The translations under genes and the position numbers were made by a program. A DNA stretch of 64,000 bases from the NCBI GenBank assembly GCA_021817005.1, contig JAKAWJ010000006.1, positions 1 to 64,000 on the forward strand, read 5' to 3'. The notes beneath the pieces are model-generated. The model was not told where the DNA came from and did not search any database. It saw only the letters and a list, made by a program, of their open reading frames with translations. Below are positions 63,472 to 64,000 of this stretch, piece by piece. The DNA comes from an archaeon. GTDB taxonomy: Archaea > Thermoproteota > Thermoprotei_A > Marsarchaeales > Marsarchaeaceae. The stretch's first letter is position 1. Every line of letters begins with the position of its first letter.

Positions 63472-64000
63472 ACTAGCCCGCCAGGAATCACATCACCAAT
63501 GTGAACACCCATTCTCAGTCTAACTCTCGATTATTTTTCGTTGAAAGAAACGCTGTAATCCCGGAGCTAAATGCGAACCTCAACCCCGCACATGACCGCG
63601 CAACGCGCGCTGTCAGCTCTACAAGGCAAGAAAGGTGTTACCCAACGTGCTTACCGCCCTCCCCCCTGAATCCACCGAAGAATTGCCGAAGTAACCGCTT
63701 TTGTATGTCTAGGACTCGCATAACCAGAGCCTCGCTGGATTGGGTTAGGCTGAATAGCCCACAATGCCTGTAAAGATGCGAGGTCTGTAAACTTGATGGT
63801 GGCCAGTCATCGCCCGCTCTCCGTCAACTAATCCGCCGAAAAAGATTAAACGCGAGGGACAAATTTCATCCGTAACGGTAGGCGAAACTGGGCTGCTTTT
63901 TTTACCGAGCGCTTTGCGGGTCTCAACTTGGTCTGGGAGCTCCTTTAAAAAGCAAGTCGTGAATGCCATCTACTCATCCTATCCGCAATAGTTCTATCAG
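63472..64000. other. Right-end region, no confident gene
   Basis: Frames at 63501-63773 (plus) and 63745-63969 (minus) are short and unrecognised. The minus-strand one begins MAFTTCFLKELPDQVETRKA and could be a small gene, but there is no supporting motif. Confidence 0.35.

Overview
The window reads as a chromosome segment of a heterotrophic archaeon of medium GC content. Evidence for Archaea: an sn-glycerol-1-phosphate dehydrogenase (ether-lipid backbone), an aspartate carbamoyltransferase split into catalytic and regulatory chains (PyrB/PyrI), substrate-binding proteins and a YVTN surface protein ending in a Ser/Thr-rich stalk plus a C-terminal membrane anchor, and TATA boxes placed about 25-27 bases before start codons that imply leaderless mRNAs (clear at 24859 and 25054). 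Genes inside operons instead carry GGAGG/GGTGA-type ribosome binding sites. The 'ESGLPxGxxWSVTL' surface modules suggest Thermoplasmatota or a non-ammonia-oxidising Nitrososphaeria relative, but the lineage cannot be fixed from this window. No rRNA, tRNA or CRISPR was recognised.

Layout. 0.7-4.1 kb: an ECF vitamin-type transporter (T, fused double ATPase, S). 4.6-12.4 kb: a peptide-type binding protein, an M19 dipeptidase, a cytoplasmic NagZ-like beta-N-acetylglucosaminidase, a CBS protein, an S66 LD-carboxypeptidase and a membrane protein. 12.4-17.7 kb: an accessory zone with a broken DDE transposase, a YVTN beta-propeller surface protein built from a recent tandem array, a GC-rich low-complexity gene and small integrase-like ORFs. 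17.8-26 kb: a complete Opp-type peptide importer (OppD, OppF, OppC, OppB and an 809-codon ORF for its binding protein) and a second S66 peptidase. 26-33 kb: a HerA-like ATPase with a winged helix, an EVE protein, an amino-acid permease, a class-III aminotransferase and G1P dehydrogenase. 33.7-36.5 kb: a HAD phosphatase and a tandem-GNAT/PIG-L deacetylase pair. 37-42.7 kb: a tight pyrimidine operon pyrF-E-B-I-K-C-D. 42.7-44.7 kb: a truncated, decaying katG. 44.8-64 kb: aldo-keto reductase, amidohydrolase, adenylate cyclase-TPR protein, cytochrome P450, universal stress protein, DedA protein, a cytochrome b-Rieske fusion, regulators, M29 aminopeptidase, a RibD-like reductase, a site-2 protease and an erythrin-VIT iron protein.

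How the genes fit together. The most striking theme is 4.6-26 kb: an oligopeptide importer, a second peptide-binding protein, NagZ, two S66 LD-carboxypeptidases and an M19 dipeptidase. In bacteria these families together recycle murein peptides. Found in one region of an archaeon, which makes no murein, they suggest scavenging of bacterial cell-wall fragments. The rest points to amino-acid and peptide heterotrophy, de novo pyrimidine synthesis, and an aerobic or microaerobic electron chain (Rieske, P450, katG relic, iron storage).
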